Assembly: GCA_018711655.1 (NCBI GenBank)
Contig: DVIA01000018.1
Span: 42,231-106,230 of the forward strand
Source of the DNA: Candidatus Pullichristensenella avicola
Lineage (GTDB): Bacteria > Bacillota > Clostridia > Christensenellales > Aristaeellaceae
DNA: 64,000 bases
Direction of reading: 5' to 3'
The notes under the pieces are model-generated. The model saw only the letters and a program-made list of their open reading frames with translations. It did not search any database and was not told the origin of the DNA. The position numbers were made by a program, and so were the translations under genes. Position 1 is the first letter of the stretch. Every line of letters begins with the position of its first letter. Of this stretch, positions 9,401 to 17,318 are shown in pieces.

Positions 9401-12073
9401 ATGGATCTGCCGCGCAAGGGCCGATACCGCCATTTCAAGGGCGGCGAATACGAAGTTCTCTGCGTCGCCCGCCATTCGGAAACGGACGAACCGCTGGTGA
9501 TCTACCGCGCCCTCTATCCCTGCCCGGACACGCCCAACGGCGAGGGCGTGTGGGCGCGGCCGCTCTCCTCGTGGAACGCCCCCGCCAAGGCGGGCGAAAC
9601 GTTCGTGCCACGCTTTGCGCCCCTCGCAGACGCCGCGCCGGCGCAGGGGCCGGAAGTCGCCCGTTCGCACCCCGGGACGTTACCCGCCCCCGACGCGACG
9701 GACTCTGACGCCGCGCCAGTCGAGCATGCCGGCGACGCATCTTCCGTCGCGCCCGCGGGACATGCCGGCAGCGCCGCCTCCGCCGTATCTGTAGAACATA
9801 CCGGCGACATATCTTCCGCCGTGCCTACGGGACATGCCGATAGCCTCGCCGCCTCGCCCGCGGAAGCCACGTCCGCATCGCGCGAAAATTCTTTTGCTTC
9901 GCCTGTCGAGCATGCCGGCGACGCATCTCCTGCTGTATCTGCGGAACATGCCGGCGACGCATCTTCCGCCGCGCCCATGGAGGGCGCAGACGCCGCCGGC
10001 GCAGGACTTCTCTCTGCCCATTCCCCCGCAGCCGGATGCGCCGGGCGTGAGGATGCCGGCGGCAAAGGCGCATGCTCGGACGCGCCCGCGCAGGCCGCCG
10101 TTTGCGCGCCGCTTCCTTTCCATGGCGGCGCGTCCTCTTTCGAGCCGCCGCTGCCCGAACCGCCGCCGGAGGATGCGTTCGCCGCCTTCGATCCGGCGCA
10201 AATGCATGCGCCTTTCTCGCAAACTCCTCCCAAAAGCGCGGCCGCTGCCGCCGCCGAATCTCCCGAAGCCGTGCTCAAACGCGTGTTCGGCTATGAGCGC
10301 TTCCGAACCGGGCAGAAGGAGGTCATCGAAGCCATCCTCGCCGGGCGCGACGTGTTGGGCGTGATGCCTACAGGCTCGGGCAAATCCATCTGTTATCAGG
10401 TGCCGGCCCTGGCGCTGCCGGGCTGCGCGCTGGTGATCTCGCCGCTGATCTCTCTGATGAAGGATCAGGTGGCGGCGCTGCGGCAGGCGGGCGTAGCGGC
10501 GGCCTTTCTCAACAGTTCTCTTTCCGAACGGCAGATGGACGCGGCGCTGGCCCGCGTCGCCGGGGAACGCTACAAAATCATTTACGTCGCCCCGGAGCGC
10601 CTGCTGACGCCGCGCTTCTTGCACCTGTGCCGCACGCTTTCCATTTCCCTTGTCGCAGTCGATGAGGCGCACTGCATCTCGCAATGGGGACAGGATTTTC
10701 GCCCCAGCTACCTGGATATTCCCGAATTTATCGCCGCCCTGCCGCGGCGGCCGGTTCTGTGCGCCTTTACGGCGACGGCCACGCGCCGCGTGCGCGAGGA
10801 CATTGCGCGCCTTTTGCGCCTGCGCCAGCCTTTTTCGCTGGTAACGGGCTTCGATCGCCCCAATTTGCGCTTTTTTGTAGAGCGCCCGCGCGAGCGCATG
10901 GCGGCGCTTTTTCGCGTGCTGGACGCGCATGCGGGGCAAAGCGGCATCGTTTACTGCGCCACGCGCAAAACGGTGGAAACGGTCTGTGAAGCGCTGCGCG
11001 CGCGCGGCGTCGCCGCTACGCGCTATCACGCCGGCCTCAGCGACGCCGAACGCCGCGAAAACCAGGAGGATTTCACCTACGACCGCGCCCCGGTCATGGT
11101 GGCCACCAACGCCTTCGGCATGGGCATCGACAAGGCCGACGTGCGCTTCGTCGTGCATTACAACATGCCCAAGGACCTGGAAAGCTATTACCAGGAGGCC
11201 GGCCGCGCCGGCCGCGATGGCGACGCGGCGGACTGCGTGCTGCTCTTTGGCAAATCCGACGTGACGACGCAGCGTTTTTTCATCGACAAAATGGGCGAGG
11301 AAAGCGGCCTGGACGGCGAGATGCTCGCCGAGGCCCGGCGCGCCGCCTGGGAGCGACTGGAGCAGATGACCGCCTATTGCCAGACCGGAAAATGCCTGCG
11401 CGCCCATATTTTGCGCTATTTTGGCGAAACCGCGCCGGAGACGTGCGGCGCCTGCGGCAACTGCCTGCAGCCGGAACAGTTGGCGGACGCTTCCCATCTG
11501 GCTTTGCCGGTGTTGCGCTGCGTTCGGGACATCAACGGCCGCGTCGGCGCGCGGCTGATCCGCTCGACGCTGCTGGGCAGCAGGGAGCAGCGCCTGCTCG
11601 CCGCCAGGCTGGATCGTTCGCCCCATTACGGCGCGCTGCGCGGCGTATCGCGGCGCGAACTGGCTGAGACAATCGACGAAATGATCGAGCGCGGCTATCT
11701 CGCCTCCTCGGGCGGCAAATACGCCGTGGTGCGCCTCGGGCCGCGCGCGCAAGAGGCGCTTGCGGGCGAACCCGTGCTGCTGCGCGCGCACGCGGAGGAG
11801 GCGGAAGCGCCTGCACCGCGCAAAAGGACCGCCGCGCGGCAGGGCGACAACGCCGATCTGTTCGGCGTTTTGCGCGCGCTGCGCCAGCGCATCGCCGAAA
11901 GGCGCGGCGTGCCCGCCTACATGGTCTTTTCCGACGCCACGCTGCGCTATATGTGCGCCATGCTGCCGGAAACGCCGGCGCAATTTCTGCGCGTTCCCGG
12001 CGTGGGCGAAGCCAAACTGCGCAACTACGGCGACGAATTTCTCGCCGCCATCGCGCGTTGGAAAAACAGATAA
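9401..12073 (+). CDS. recQ: RecQ-family ATP-dependent DNA helicase with N-terminal DUF1653 domain
   Basis: 890 residues. Residues about 5-66 form a DUF1653 domain (GRYRHFKGGEYEVLCVARH, then GVWARPLSSW). Residues about 70-288 are a low-complexity linker rich in Ala/Ser/Glu/Asp with recurring EHAGDASS-like units spaced by about 12 residues. The helicase core follows: Walker A PTGSGKS near 322, DEAH near 420, QEAGRAGRDG near 600, and the zinc-binding cysteines (CLRAHILRYFGE, CGACGNC) near 664-690. An RQC-like winged helix and a C-terminal HRDC domain (about 810-890) complete it. It unwinds DNA 3'-5' in recombination repair. The core is canonical; the DUF1653 fusion and long linker are unusual. 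The start could also be GTG 9395. Confidence 0.9.
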   Translation: MDLPRKGRYRHFKGGEYEVLCVARHSETDEPLVIYRALYPCPDTPNGEGVWARPLSSWNAPAKAGETFVPRFAPLADAAPAQGPEVARSHPGTLPAPDATDSDAAPVEHAGDASSVAPAGHAGSAASAVSVEHTGDISSAVPTGHADSLAASPAEATSASRENSFASPVEHAGDASPAVSAEHAGDASSAAPMEGADAAGAGLLSAHSPAAGCAGREDAGGKGACSDAPAQAAVCAPLPFHGGASSFEPPLPEPPPEDAFAAFDPAQMHAPFSQTPPKSAAAAAAESPEAVLKRVFGYERFRTGQKEVIEAILAGRDVLGVMPTGSGKSICYQVPALALPGCALVISPLISLMKDQVAALRQAGVAAAFLNSSLSERQMDAALARVAGERYKIIYVAPERLLTPRFLHLCRTLSISLVAVDEAHCISQWGQDFRPSYLDIPEFIAALPRRPVLCAFTATATRRVREDIARLLRLRQPFSLVTGFDRPNLRFFVERPRERMAALFRVLDAHAGQSGIVYCATRKTVETVCEALRARGVAATRYHAGLSDAERRENQEDFTYDRAPVMVATNAFGMGIDKADVRFVVHYNMPKDLESYYQEAGRAGRDGDAADCVLLFGKSDVTTQRFFIDKMGEESGLDGEMLAEARRAAWERLEQMTAYCQTGKCLRAHILRYFGETAPETCGACGNCLQPEQLADASHLALPVLRCVRDINGRVGARLIRSTLLGSREQRLLAARLDRSPHYGALRGVSRRELAETIDEMIERGYLASSGGKYAVVRLGPRAQEALAGEPVLLRAHAEEAEAPAPRKRTAARQGDNADLFGVLRALRQRIAERRGVPAYMVFSDATLRYMCAMLPETPAQFLRVPGVGEAKLRNYGDEFLAAIARWKNR

Positions 12074-12600
12074 CCCCTTGTGAACGGCAGCGCAGGTCTC
12101 CGCTTCGCCGCATGGCGCGGCGCGATCGTCGCCAGCGTCGCGCGGCAGCAAAAAACGTCTCCTTGCCGGTCGGTTCGCCCATGACCTGACGGGAAGGCCA
12201 ACGCGGGTGAAGCCGCAGCCGCCCGCGCCAGGGCGATTCCAATCTGCGCCCGGCCAGAAGGGCCGCACAAACGCGTCGCGCCCGTCCCGTGCCGTGCGTT
12301 CCCCCATCTCCTTCCGCTGCGCCGCATCCGGTTAGGCGGCGAAGGCTTCGTCCGCCCCGTGGCGGCTTTTTCCGTTGGCTCTGCGCGGCGGCGAAGGTTG
12401 CGCCATTTCATGTCCGGGCCTTTCTTCTGTATGCGCCGCGCTTTCCGCAGCGAGGCTCTTTCCGGCCCCATTTTGCAAGCGCACGCCCGGCGCTTAACAC
12501 ATCTGCCGGCATCTTCGTAGCGTTCCGCTGCCTGCGCAGGCGGCTCCTTTGTGCCTGGCCGCCGCATCGCCTCAGGGCGCGCCGTCCTTGCGGGCAAACA
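12074..12600. other. Non-coding G+C-rich gap downstream of recQ
   Basis: No ribosome-binding site plus protein-like frame, no tRNA-like fold and no clear repeat was found between the recQ stop and the terminator at 12601-12629. Open frames on both strands look compositional. Confidence 0.5.
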
Positions 12601-12629
12601 AAAAAGCTTTCACCGTTCGTGTGAAAGCA
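12601..12629 (-). terminator. Rho-independent terminator of the small minus-strand gene
   Basis: Minus-strand hairpin GCTTTCAC / GTGAAAGC (arms 12622-12629 and 12607-12614, 7-base loop) followed directly by six T residues (12606-12601). Confidence 0.9.
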
Positions 12630-12697
12630 ATGTTTCCCGCCTCTCAAGGCTGGCGACCGCGATGTATCCGGCTTTTGCGCGCCGTTTTTTCCGCCCG

Positions 12698-13060
12698 CTA
12701 CGCTTCTGCGCCGTTTTCCTTCAAATAGGCGGCGATGCGGCGTTTGATTTCGGCAACCGTCGCGCCGTGCCAGCCGTCCAGAAGGTAATCCGACGCATCC
12801 TGCCACTGTCCGAGCGAATAACGCGCGTCCTCAACGCTCAACATATGCGCAAGCGCCTTCGCGCGCAGATCCGGATGAAGGCGCATATCGGACACAAAGC
12901 ATTCCAGCCTTTCCGCCTCCGCGTCGAGCATATCCCCCTTGCGCGCCCCGTTTTTCCCAACGCTGCAGGCGCCGTCACCCGTCTCCGTACCGGAATCGCA
13001 GCATCTCAAACGCGCCGACTGCGGGCCGTTTCCCCCAAAGGTTACATGTTTCTTTTGCAT
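12698..13060 (-). CDS. Hypothetical protein (120 aa), divergent from an XRE regulator
   Basis: No family recognised. The protein is soluble. It has a polar N-terminus with two adjacent cysteines (RCCDSG), and the C-terminal half looks helical (LECFVSDMRLHPDLRAKALA, then DASDYLLDGWHG). It has its own promoter (13099-13127) and terminator (12601-12629), both on the minus strand, so it is a genuine transcription unit. ATG 13060 is preferred, with GGGTGA upstream; GTG 13069 would add three residues. The -35 box overlaps a motif that also occurs at the start of the divergent XRE gene, so it is probably a target of that regulator. Function unknown. Confidence 0.6.
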   Translation of the reverse strand: MQKKHVTFGGNGPQSARLRCCDSGTETGDGACSVGKNGARKGDMLDAEAERLECFVSDMRLHPDLRAKALAHMLSVEDARYSLGQWQDASDYLLDGWHGATVAEIKRRIAAYLKENGAEA

Positions 13061-13098
13061 AGTTGTCACCCAGTTTCTAGATCCGTCTTTGATATGTA

Positions 13099-13127
13099 AT
13101 TATACTCTTCTTGTTGCCAAAAGTCAA
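13099..13127 (-). promoter_or_regulatory. Promoter of the small minus-strand gene
   Basis: Minus strand TTGACT (13127-13122), 17 bases, perfect TATAAT (13104-13099). The -35 box lies inside the operator-like sequence at 13113-13128. Confidence 0.8.
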
Positions 13128-13128
13128 C
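13113..13128. promoter_or_regulatory. Operator-like imperfect palindrome overlapping a -35 box
   Basis: GTTGCCAAAAGTCAAC has GTTG/CAAC ends and covers the -35 element of the minus-strand promoter. A near-identical sequence in reverse orientation (GTTGATTTTGGCAAC) lies at 13202-13216. Binding of the adjacent XRE protein is inferred. Confidence 0.45.
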
Positions 13129-13198
13129 TATTGGAGTGATAAAATCCACCAATTAAATCCTTAACAAATGTATGCTAATCGTAGCGAGGTGTTATGCA

Positions 13199-13480
13199 TT
13201 GGTTGATTTTGGCAACAAACTGCGCGCGCTGCGCGTCGGCAAAGGCTGGACGCAGGAACAGCTTTCCACGCGCCTGGGCGTGACCAAAAGCGTCGTCAGC
13301 GCCTATGAGACGTCCCTGCGCTATCCGTCTTACGACATTCTCATCCGCATTACATCGGTATTTGGCGTTTCATCGGACTATCTGCTGGGCATCAAGCAAA
13401 AGACGACGATCGACATTACCGGCCTGACGGCGGAAAACGAGCGCCTTGTCCGCCAGTTGATCGACGCTCTGCGCAGATAG
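13199..13480 (+). CDS. XRE-family helix-turn-helix transcriptional regulator
   Basis: 93 residues from TTG 13199, which has GAGGTG 7 bases upstream. A start at 13172 is in frame but has no ribosome-binding site. The HTH (about residues 17-40: WTQEQLSTRLGVTKSVVSAY) is a textbook Cro/CI-type fold, and the following helix (YPSYDILIRITSVFGVSSDY) is the usual dimer-support segment. The C-terminus is a short helix. It is divergent from the 120-aa hypothetical gene, and the intergenic region holds a palindromic motif repeated inside the first codons of this gene, consistent with control of both genes. A weak GCGC hairpin with six T residues follows at about 13506-13524. Confidence 0.85.
   Translation: MVDFGNKLRALRVGKGWTQEQLSTRLGVTKSVVSAYETSLRYPSYDILIRITSVFGVSSDYLLGIKQKTTIDITGLTAENERLVRQLIDALRR
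13202..13216. promoter_or_regulatory. Second copy of the operator-like motif, within the start of the XRE gene
   Basis: GTTGATTTTGGCAAC is the reverse-orientation counterpart of the motif at 13113-13128. It overlaps codons 2-6 of the regulator, so binding there could autoregulate. It may also be coincidence, because it is coding sequence. Confidence 0.35.
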
Positions 13481-13529
13481 CGGCGCACGAAGGGCAGAAA
13501 AATCGCGCGTTGAGCGCTTTTTTCGCATA

Positions 13530-13558
13530 TTGGCCGTGTAGCGTGCGTATAGTATACC
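13530..13558 (+). promoter_or_regulatory. Putative promoter of spo0A
   Basis: TTGGCC (13530-13535), 17 bases, TATACC (13553-13558), 34 bases before the spo0A ATG. No Spo0A box (TGTCGAA) or sigma-H element was recognised. Confidence 0.45.
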
Positions 13559-13592
13559 AACACCTGCCGTATGCGAAAGGGGCGCACTTGGA

Positions 13593-14369
13593 ATGGAAAA
13601 AATTCGCGTGATCGTAGCGGACGACAATCTCAGCGTTCTCCGCCTTCTGACAGACTATTTTGCCGAAACGCCGGATATCGAATTGGTCAAAACGGTTTCC
13701 GACGGCGCGCGCGTCGCGGAGGCGGTACGCGCGCACAGGCCGGACGTGCTGGTAACGGATATCATCATGCCCCGGCGCGACGGTTTTCGCATTCTGGAAG
13801 AGCTTTTGGAGCTTCCGGAAGAAGAACGTCCCCGCGTGATCGTGCTCACCGGCCTTTCGCGCGACGATTTCATTCTGCGCGCGGTCAAACTGGGGGCGAG
13901 CTATTACATGGTCAAGCCATTTGACGCGCGCCTGTTGGCCAACCGCATCCGCGAAGTCGCCTCCGCGTTTGACGAGGCCTCCATCGCCGAAATTCCCGCC
14001 GCGCGCGAAAACGCCGCCGCAGACGTGGATGAAAAAATCACCAACCTGTTTCTGACCATCGGCATTCCCGCGCACATCAAGGGCTATCACTATCTGCGCG
14101 AGGCTGTGCGCATGGTGCTGGCCTCTCCGGAAATCATCAACCGCATAACCAAGGAACTCTATCCGGGCATCGCGCGGAAGTTCGACACCACCGCCAGCAA
14201 GGTCGAACGCGCCATGCGCCACGCCATCGACGTGGCCTGGAGCCGCGGCCGGCTCGATTCGGTCAACAGCATGTACGGCTACAAAGTGCTCTCCCCGGAC
14301 GACAAACCCACCAATGGCGAATTCATCGCCCTGGTGGCCGACAAAGTGGCCGTGAAAAAAAGCGCCTGA
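13593..14369 (+). CDS. spo0A: Sporulation master response regulator Spo0A
   Basis: 258 residues, normal family length. The receiver domain (1-120) has the acidic pocket D10/D11, phospho-acceptor D56 (VTDIIMP), T86 and K108 (MVKPFD). After a linker, the Spo0A-specific effector domain (about 145-258) carries characteristic strings such as GIPAHIKGYHYLREA and ELYPGIARKFDTTASKVERA with the recognition helix. Spo0A~P controls the switch from growth to sporulation by binding 0A boxes. In many Clostridia spoIVB precedes spo0A; here an XRE gene does. A terminator at 14424-14454 follows, so it is probably monocistronic. Confidence 0.95.
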   Translation: MEKIRVIVADDNLSVLRLLTDYFAETPDIELVKTVSDGARVAEAVRAHRPDVLVTDIIMPRRDGFRILEELLELPEEERPRVIVLTGLSRDDFILRAVKLGASYYMVKPFDARLLANRIREVASAFDEASIAEIPAARENAAADVDEKITNLFLTIGIPAHIKGYHYLREAVRMVLASPEIINRITKELYPGIARKFDTTASKVERAMRHAIDVAWSRGRLDSVNSMYGYKVLSPDDKPTNGEFIALVADKVAVKKSA

Positions 14370-14423
14370 TCCGCGCCCGGGCCACAAACGCCCTCGCTTG
14401 GCGCAGGCTTTGCCTTCCATGTG

Positions 14424-14454
14424 AACGCGCGCTTGCTTCTGCGCGCGTTTTGTT
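14424..14454 (+). terminator. Terminator after spo0A
   Basis: AACGCGCGC (14424-14432), 8-base loop, GCGCGCGTT (14441-14449), then TTTGTTG. The hairpin physically overlaps the -35 element of the next promoter. Confidence 0.75.
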
Positions 14455-14461
14455 GTATAAT
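14433..14461 (+). promoter_or_regulatory. Promoter of the darA-holB-ricT cluster
   Basis: TTGCTT (14433-14438), 17 bases, perfect TATAAT (14456-14461), followed after about 15 bases by AAGGAGGG and the darA start. Confidence 0.7.
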
Positions 14462-14495
14462 AGAGAGGCGGAAATGTAAAAAGGAGGGAAACGCT

Positions 14496-14825
14496 ATGAA
14501 GCTGATTATTGCCATCGTTCAGGACGAGGACTCCGCTCGCCTGATCCGCAGTCTGATGGAGGCGGGTTACAGCGTAACCAAACTGGCGACCACCGGCGGT
14601 TTCCTGCGTTCCGGCAACACCACGCTGCTTGCTGGCGTTGAAGACGACCGTTTCGACGGCGCAATGGAAGTCATCGAAAAAATCTGCAAAAGCAGAAAGC
14701 AGATCGCCACTTCCCCCTCGCCGATGGCCAGCGCGGCCGGCGTGTACGCGCCGTACCCGATCGAGGTCGTGGTCGGCGGCGCGACGGTGTTCGTGCTCAA
14801 CGTGGAAAAATTCGTGAAAATCTGA
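14496..14825 (+). CDS. darA: Cyclic di-AMP receptor (DarA/PstA, YaaQ family)
   Basis: 109 residues from ATG 14496 with AAGGAGGG 8 bases upstream. The protein is a PII-like trimeric sensor. Family features include the N-terminal MKLIIAIVQDEDSARLIRSL, TKLATTGGFLRSGNTTLL (nucleotide-binding T-loop base) and the C-terminal GGATVFVLNVEKFVKI. It binds c-di-AMP; its downstream target is not established. The gene stands before holB and ricT, the conserved Firmicutes order (yaaQ-holB-yaaT), which confirms the identification. The longer frame beginning at 14421 overlaps the spo0A terminator and is not a real start. Confidence 0.93.
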   Translation: MKLIIAIVQDEDSARLIRSLMEAGYSVTKLATTGGFLRSGNTTLLAGVEDDRFDGAMEVIEKICKSRKQIATSPSPMASAAGVYAPYPIEVVVGGATVFVLNVEKFVKI

Positions 14826-14999
14826 AAACGCGCCCCGCGAGGCGTTCCTTGCCGGGCGAACCGTTGCCCGGCGCAGGCAGCGCGTCTGCGCCGGGTGCGG
14901 ATCGCTCCGGAAAGCGGCCGCTTCTTTCCCATGCGCGGCGTGGATATCCGGCGTCGGCGGCCAACGCCGCACGGTCGGCACAGAAAGGCGTTTGCACGG

Positions 15000-15968
15000 T
15001 TGTTGGAGGAATTTGAGGGCCGCGGCCCGGAAATTGAACATCTGATGCGTTCGGTACGAGCCGGGCGCATTGTGCATGCCTATCTTTTGGCCGGCGGACG
15101 CGGCTGCGGCAAGCGAACGCTGGCGCGGCGCCTTGCCGGGGGGCTTGTGTGCGAAGCCGAGCCGCAGAATCGCCCCTGCGGCCTTTGTCCGTCCTGCAAG
15201 CGCTTTGCGGCCGGCACGCATCCTGACGTGCGCGTGCTCGCGCCCAAAGGCCGTTCCATCGGCGTGGAGGATGTGCGCGAATTGATCGACTACCTGTCCC
15301 GCCGCCCCTATGAGGGTGGTTGGCACATCGCCATTGTCGAACGCGCCGACAAAATGACGCCCAGCGCGCAAAACGCCCTGCTCAAAACGCTGGAAAGCCC
15401 GCCGGAGGACACGGTGTTTTTCCTGTTGACGGACTCGCCGGGCGCGCTGCTCGGCACGGTTCGATCGCGGCTGAGGCTGGTGCGCGTGCCGCCGCTGACG
15501 CGGGAGGCCTGCGCGGCCGTGCTTGCGCGGCGCGGGGTGGAGCCGTCGCGCGCGCTGCGCTTGGCCGGACTTGCCCATGGCTCGGTGGGACGGGCGCTGG
15601 AAATGGAGGCGGACGAAGGCTTTACAGCCTTGACAGAGCGCGCGCTGGACGCCCTGGCCGCGCTGGACGGTCCCGCCTCGGTGGCGGAGGCCGCCGCGCC
15701 GTTTTACGAAGAGCGCGAGCGGCAGGAGGACCTTCTGGAAATCTTCGAAACCCTTGGGCGCGACCGCATGGCCCTGCAAAACGGCGCGGAACCGGAGGCC
15801 TTTGCGCGCGAAGAGCTTCAGCGCGTGCGCTTGGACGGCGGCGCCATGATGCTGGCGGCAATGGAGGCGCGGCGAATGCTCTTTGCCAACGTCTCCTGGC
15901 CCAATGTTTTGGATGCGACGCTCCTTTCCCTTACAACGAAAGCGGCTCGCAGGCAAAACGACGCATAA
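15000..15968 (+). CDS. holB: DNA polymerase III delta' subunit
   Basis: About 322 residues from TTG 15000. The start is uncertain: upstream in-frame alternatives include 14895 and ATG 14931, but they would add a basic, poorly conserved extension. The clamp-loader AAA+ fold is visible: P-loop variant AGGRGCGKRT (31-40), zinc-module cysteines C51, C60, C63 and C66, ERADKMTPSAQNALLKTLE (helix after Walker B) and the SRLRLVRVPPLT region. Delta' is the stator of the clamp loader, joining gamma/tau and delta to load the beta clamp. It sits between darA and ricT in the usual order. A GCCGGGC/GCCCGGC hairpin lies between darA and holB (14851-14872), without a T-run. Confidence 0.85.
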   Translation: MLEEFEGRGPEIEHLMRSVRAGRIVHAYLLAGGRGCGKRTLARRLAGGLVCEAEPQNRPCGLCPSCKRFAAGTHPDVRVLAPKGRSIGVEDVRELIDYLSRRPYEGGWHIAIVERADKMTPSAQNALLKTLESPPEDTVFFLLTDSPGALLGTVRSRLRLVRVPPLTREACAAVLARRGVEPSRALRLAGLAHGSVGRALEMEADEGFTALTERALDALAALDGPASVAEAAAPFYEERERQEDLLEIFETLGRDRMALQNGAEPEAFAREELQRVRLDGGAMMLAAMEARRMLFANVSWPNVLDATLLSLTTKAARRQNDA

Positions 15969-16038
15969 CAGCGCAAATCGCGCGCGGCCGCTCCCCGCGA
16001 GGGCCGCGCGATGCCATAAATCAACAGGAGGAAACCAA

Positions 16039-17262
16039 ATGGCGACAGTGATCGGCGTCCGGTTCAAAAAAGCCGGCAAAGTATATTATTTCGACCCCTG
16101 CGAGGTCTGGCCCCGCCCGGGCGACAGCGTGGTGGTGGAAACGGCGCGGGGCGTGGAGTTCGGCGAAGTCGTTACCGGCGCGCGCGAAGTGGCCGACGAA
16201 CAAATCGTGGCCCCGCTGAAAAAGGTGGTTCGCATCGCCACCGAGGAGGACGTGCGGCGCGCGGAATACAACGCAAACCGCGAGGAAGAAGCGTTCCGCA
16301 TCTGCCAGGAAAAAGTGGCCAAACACAAGCTGGAAATGAAGCTGGTCAGCGTCGAATACACCTTCGACAATTCCAAGATCATCTTCTATTTCACCGCCAA
16401 CGGCCGCGTGGACTTTCGCGAGTTGGTCAAGGATCTGGCCAGCGTGTTCAAAATGCGCATCGAGCTTCGGCAGATCGGCGTGCGCGACGAGGCGAAGATG
16501 CTCGGCGGCCTCGGCTCGTGCGGCCGCCCCATTTGCTGCGGCACCTTTCTGGGCGATTTCCAGCCCGTGTCCATCAAAATGGCCAAGGAGCAGAACCTTT
16601 CCCTCAACCCCACGAAAATCTCCGGCCTGTGCGGCCGGCTGATGTGCTGCCTGAAGTACGAACAGGAATACTACGAACAGACGCTCAAAAAGCTTCCGAA
16701 GGTCGGAAAGGACATCGTTACCCCCGACGGCGTAGGCGTGATCGCCGAAATCAACGCCATTCGCGAGCGCGTCAAAGTGCGCATCAAGACCGACGACACC
16801 TTCGATGTGCGCGAATACGCCATTTCCGAGGTGCGCCGCCCCGGCCCCGAAGATTCCGCCGCCGTGCGCGAGGCCCCCAAGCCGCGAGCGCGCCGCGTTG
16901 AAGCGCCGCCTGAGCCGCAGGAAAAAAACGAGGACGAGCAGAGCAAGCGCAAGCGCTATCCGCATCAAAAAGCGCCGAAAAACCTCTCCACCGATCAGTT
17001 CTTCGAAAAGCTCAAGGACGACGCGGAAAGCGCCAAAAAGAAGGCCGAACGTCCCCGCAAGGAGCGCTCCGCCCGCGAAAGGCGGCGCGCAAAAGCGGAG
17101 GAGGCAGCCGCTCCCGAGGCGCAGGCGGCGTCCGACGAGACGCGACAGCCGCTTGATGGCGAGGCGTTTGAAAGCGCCGCGCCGAAGAATGCGTCGGACA
17201 TGCAGGCGGACGTTCATCCCGCCGCTGCGGCGGACGCGGCGCAGAACGCCGTCGAGCCATAG
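16039..17262 (+). CDS. ricT: RicT (YaaT) PSP1-domain protein
   Basis: 407 residues from ATG 16039 with AGGAGGAAA upstream. The PSP1 core covers about residues 1-265, including GRPICCGTFLGDFQPVS (around 160-180) and SGLCGRLMCCLKYE (around 195-210), whose cysteines correspond to the [4Fe-4S] ligands of the Ric (YlbF-YmcA-YaaT) complex. That complex speeds RNA maturation by RNase Y and affects the Spo0A phosphorelay, biofilm formation and competence in Bacillus. The C-terminal about 140 residues form a long charged, lysine/glutamate/alanine-rich tail absent from the short Bacillus protein. A hairpin (15977-16013) separates it from holB, and a good terminator follows at 17281. Confidence 0.9.
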   Translation: MATVIGVRFKKAGKVYYFDPCEVWPRPGDSVVVETARGVEFGEVVTGAREVADEQIVAPLKKVVRIATEEDVRRAEYNANREEEAFRICQEKVAKHKLEMKLVSVEYTFDNSKIIFYFTANGRVDFRELVKDLASVFKMRIELRQIGVRDEAKMLGGLGSCGRPICCGTFLGDFQPVSIKMAKEQNLSLNPTKISGLCGRLMCCLKYEQEYYEQTLKKLPKVGKDIVTPDGVGVIAEINAIRERVKVRIKTDDTFDVREYAISEVRRPGPEDSAAVREAPKPRARRVEAPPEPQEKNEDEQSKRKRYPHQKAPKNLSTDQFFEKLKDDAESAKKKAERPRKERSARERRRAKAEEAAAPEAQAASDETRQPLDGEAFESAAPKNASDMQADVHPAAAADAAQNAVEP

Positions 17263-17280
17263 GCCCCTTGAAAACATCCC

Positions 17281-17318
17281 GCGCGGGCGTTCCATGCATC
17301 GAACGCCCGCGCATTTTC
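17281..17318 (+). terminator. Rho-independent terminator after ricT
   Basis: GCGCGGGCGTTC (17281-17292), 8-base loop, GAACGCCCGCGC (17301-17312), then ATTTTCC. It closes the darA-holB-ricT unit. Confidence 0.85.

Noticed and set aside
9680..12307. Minus-strand open frame of over 800 codons opposite recQ
   Set aside because: Arg/Ala/Gly-rich shadow; the plus strand encodes a complete RecQ.
13194..13300. ATG start for the XRE gene at 13194
   Set aside because: It is in a different frame from the helix-turn-helix; TTG 13199 is in frame with a good ribosome-binding site.
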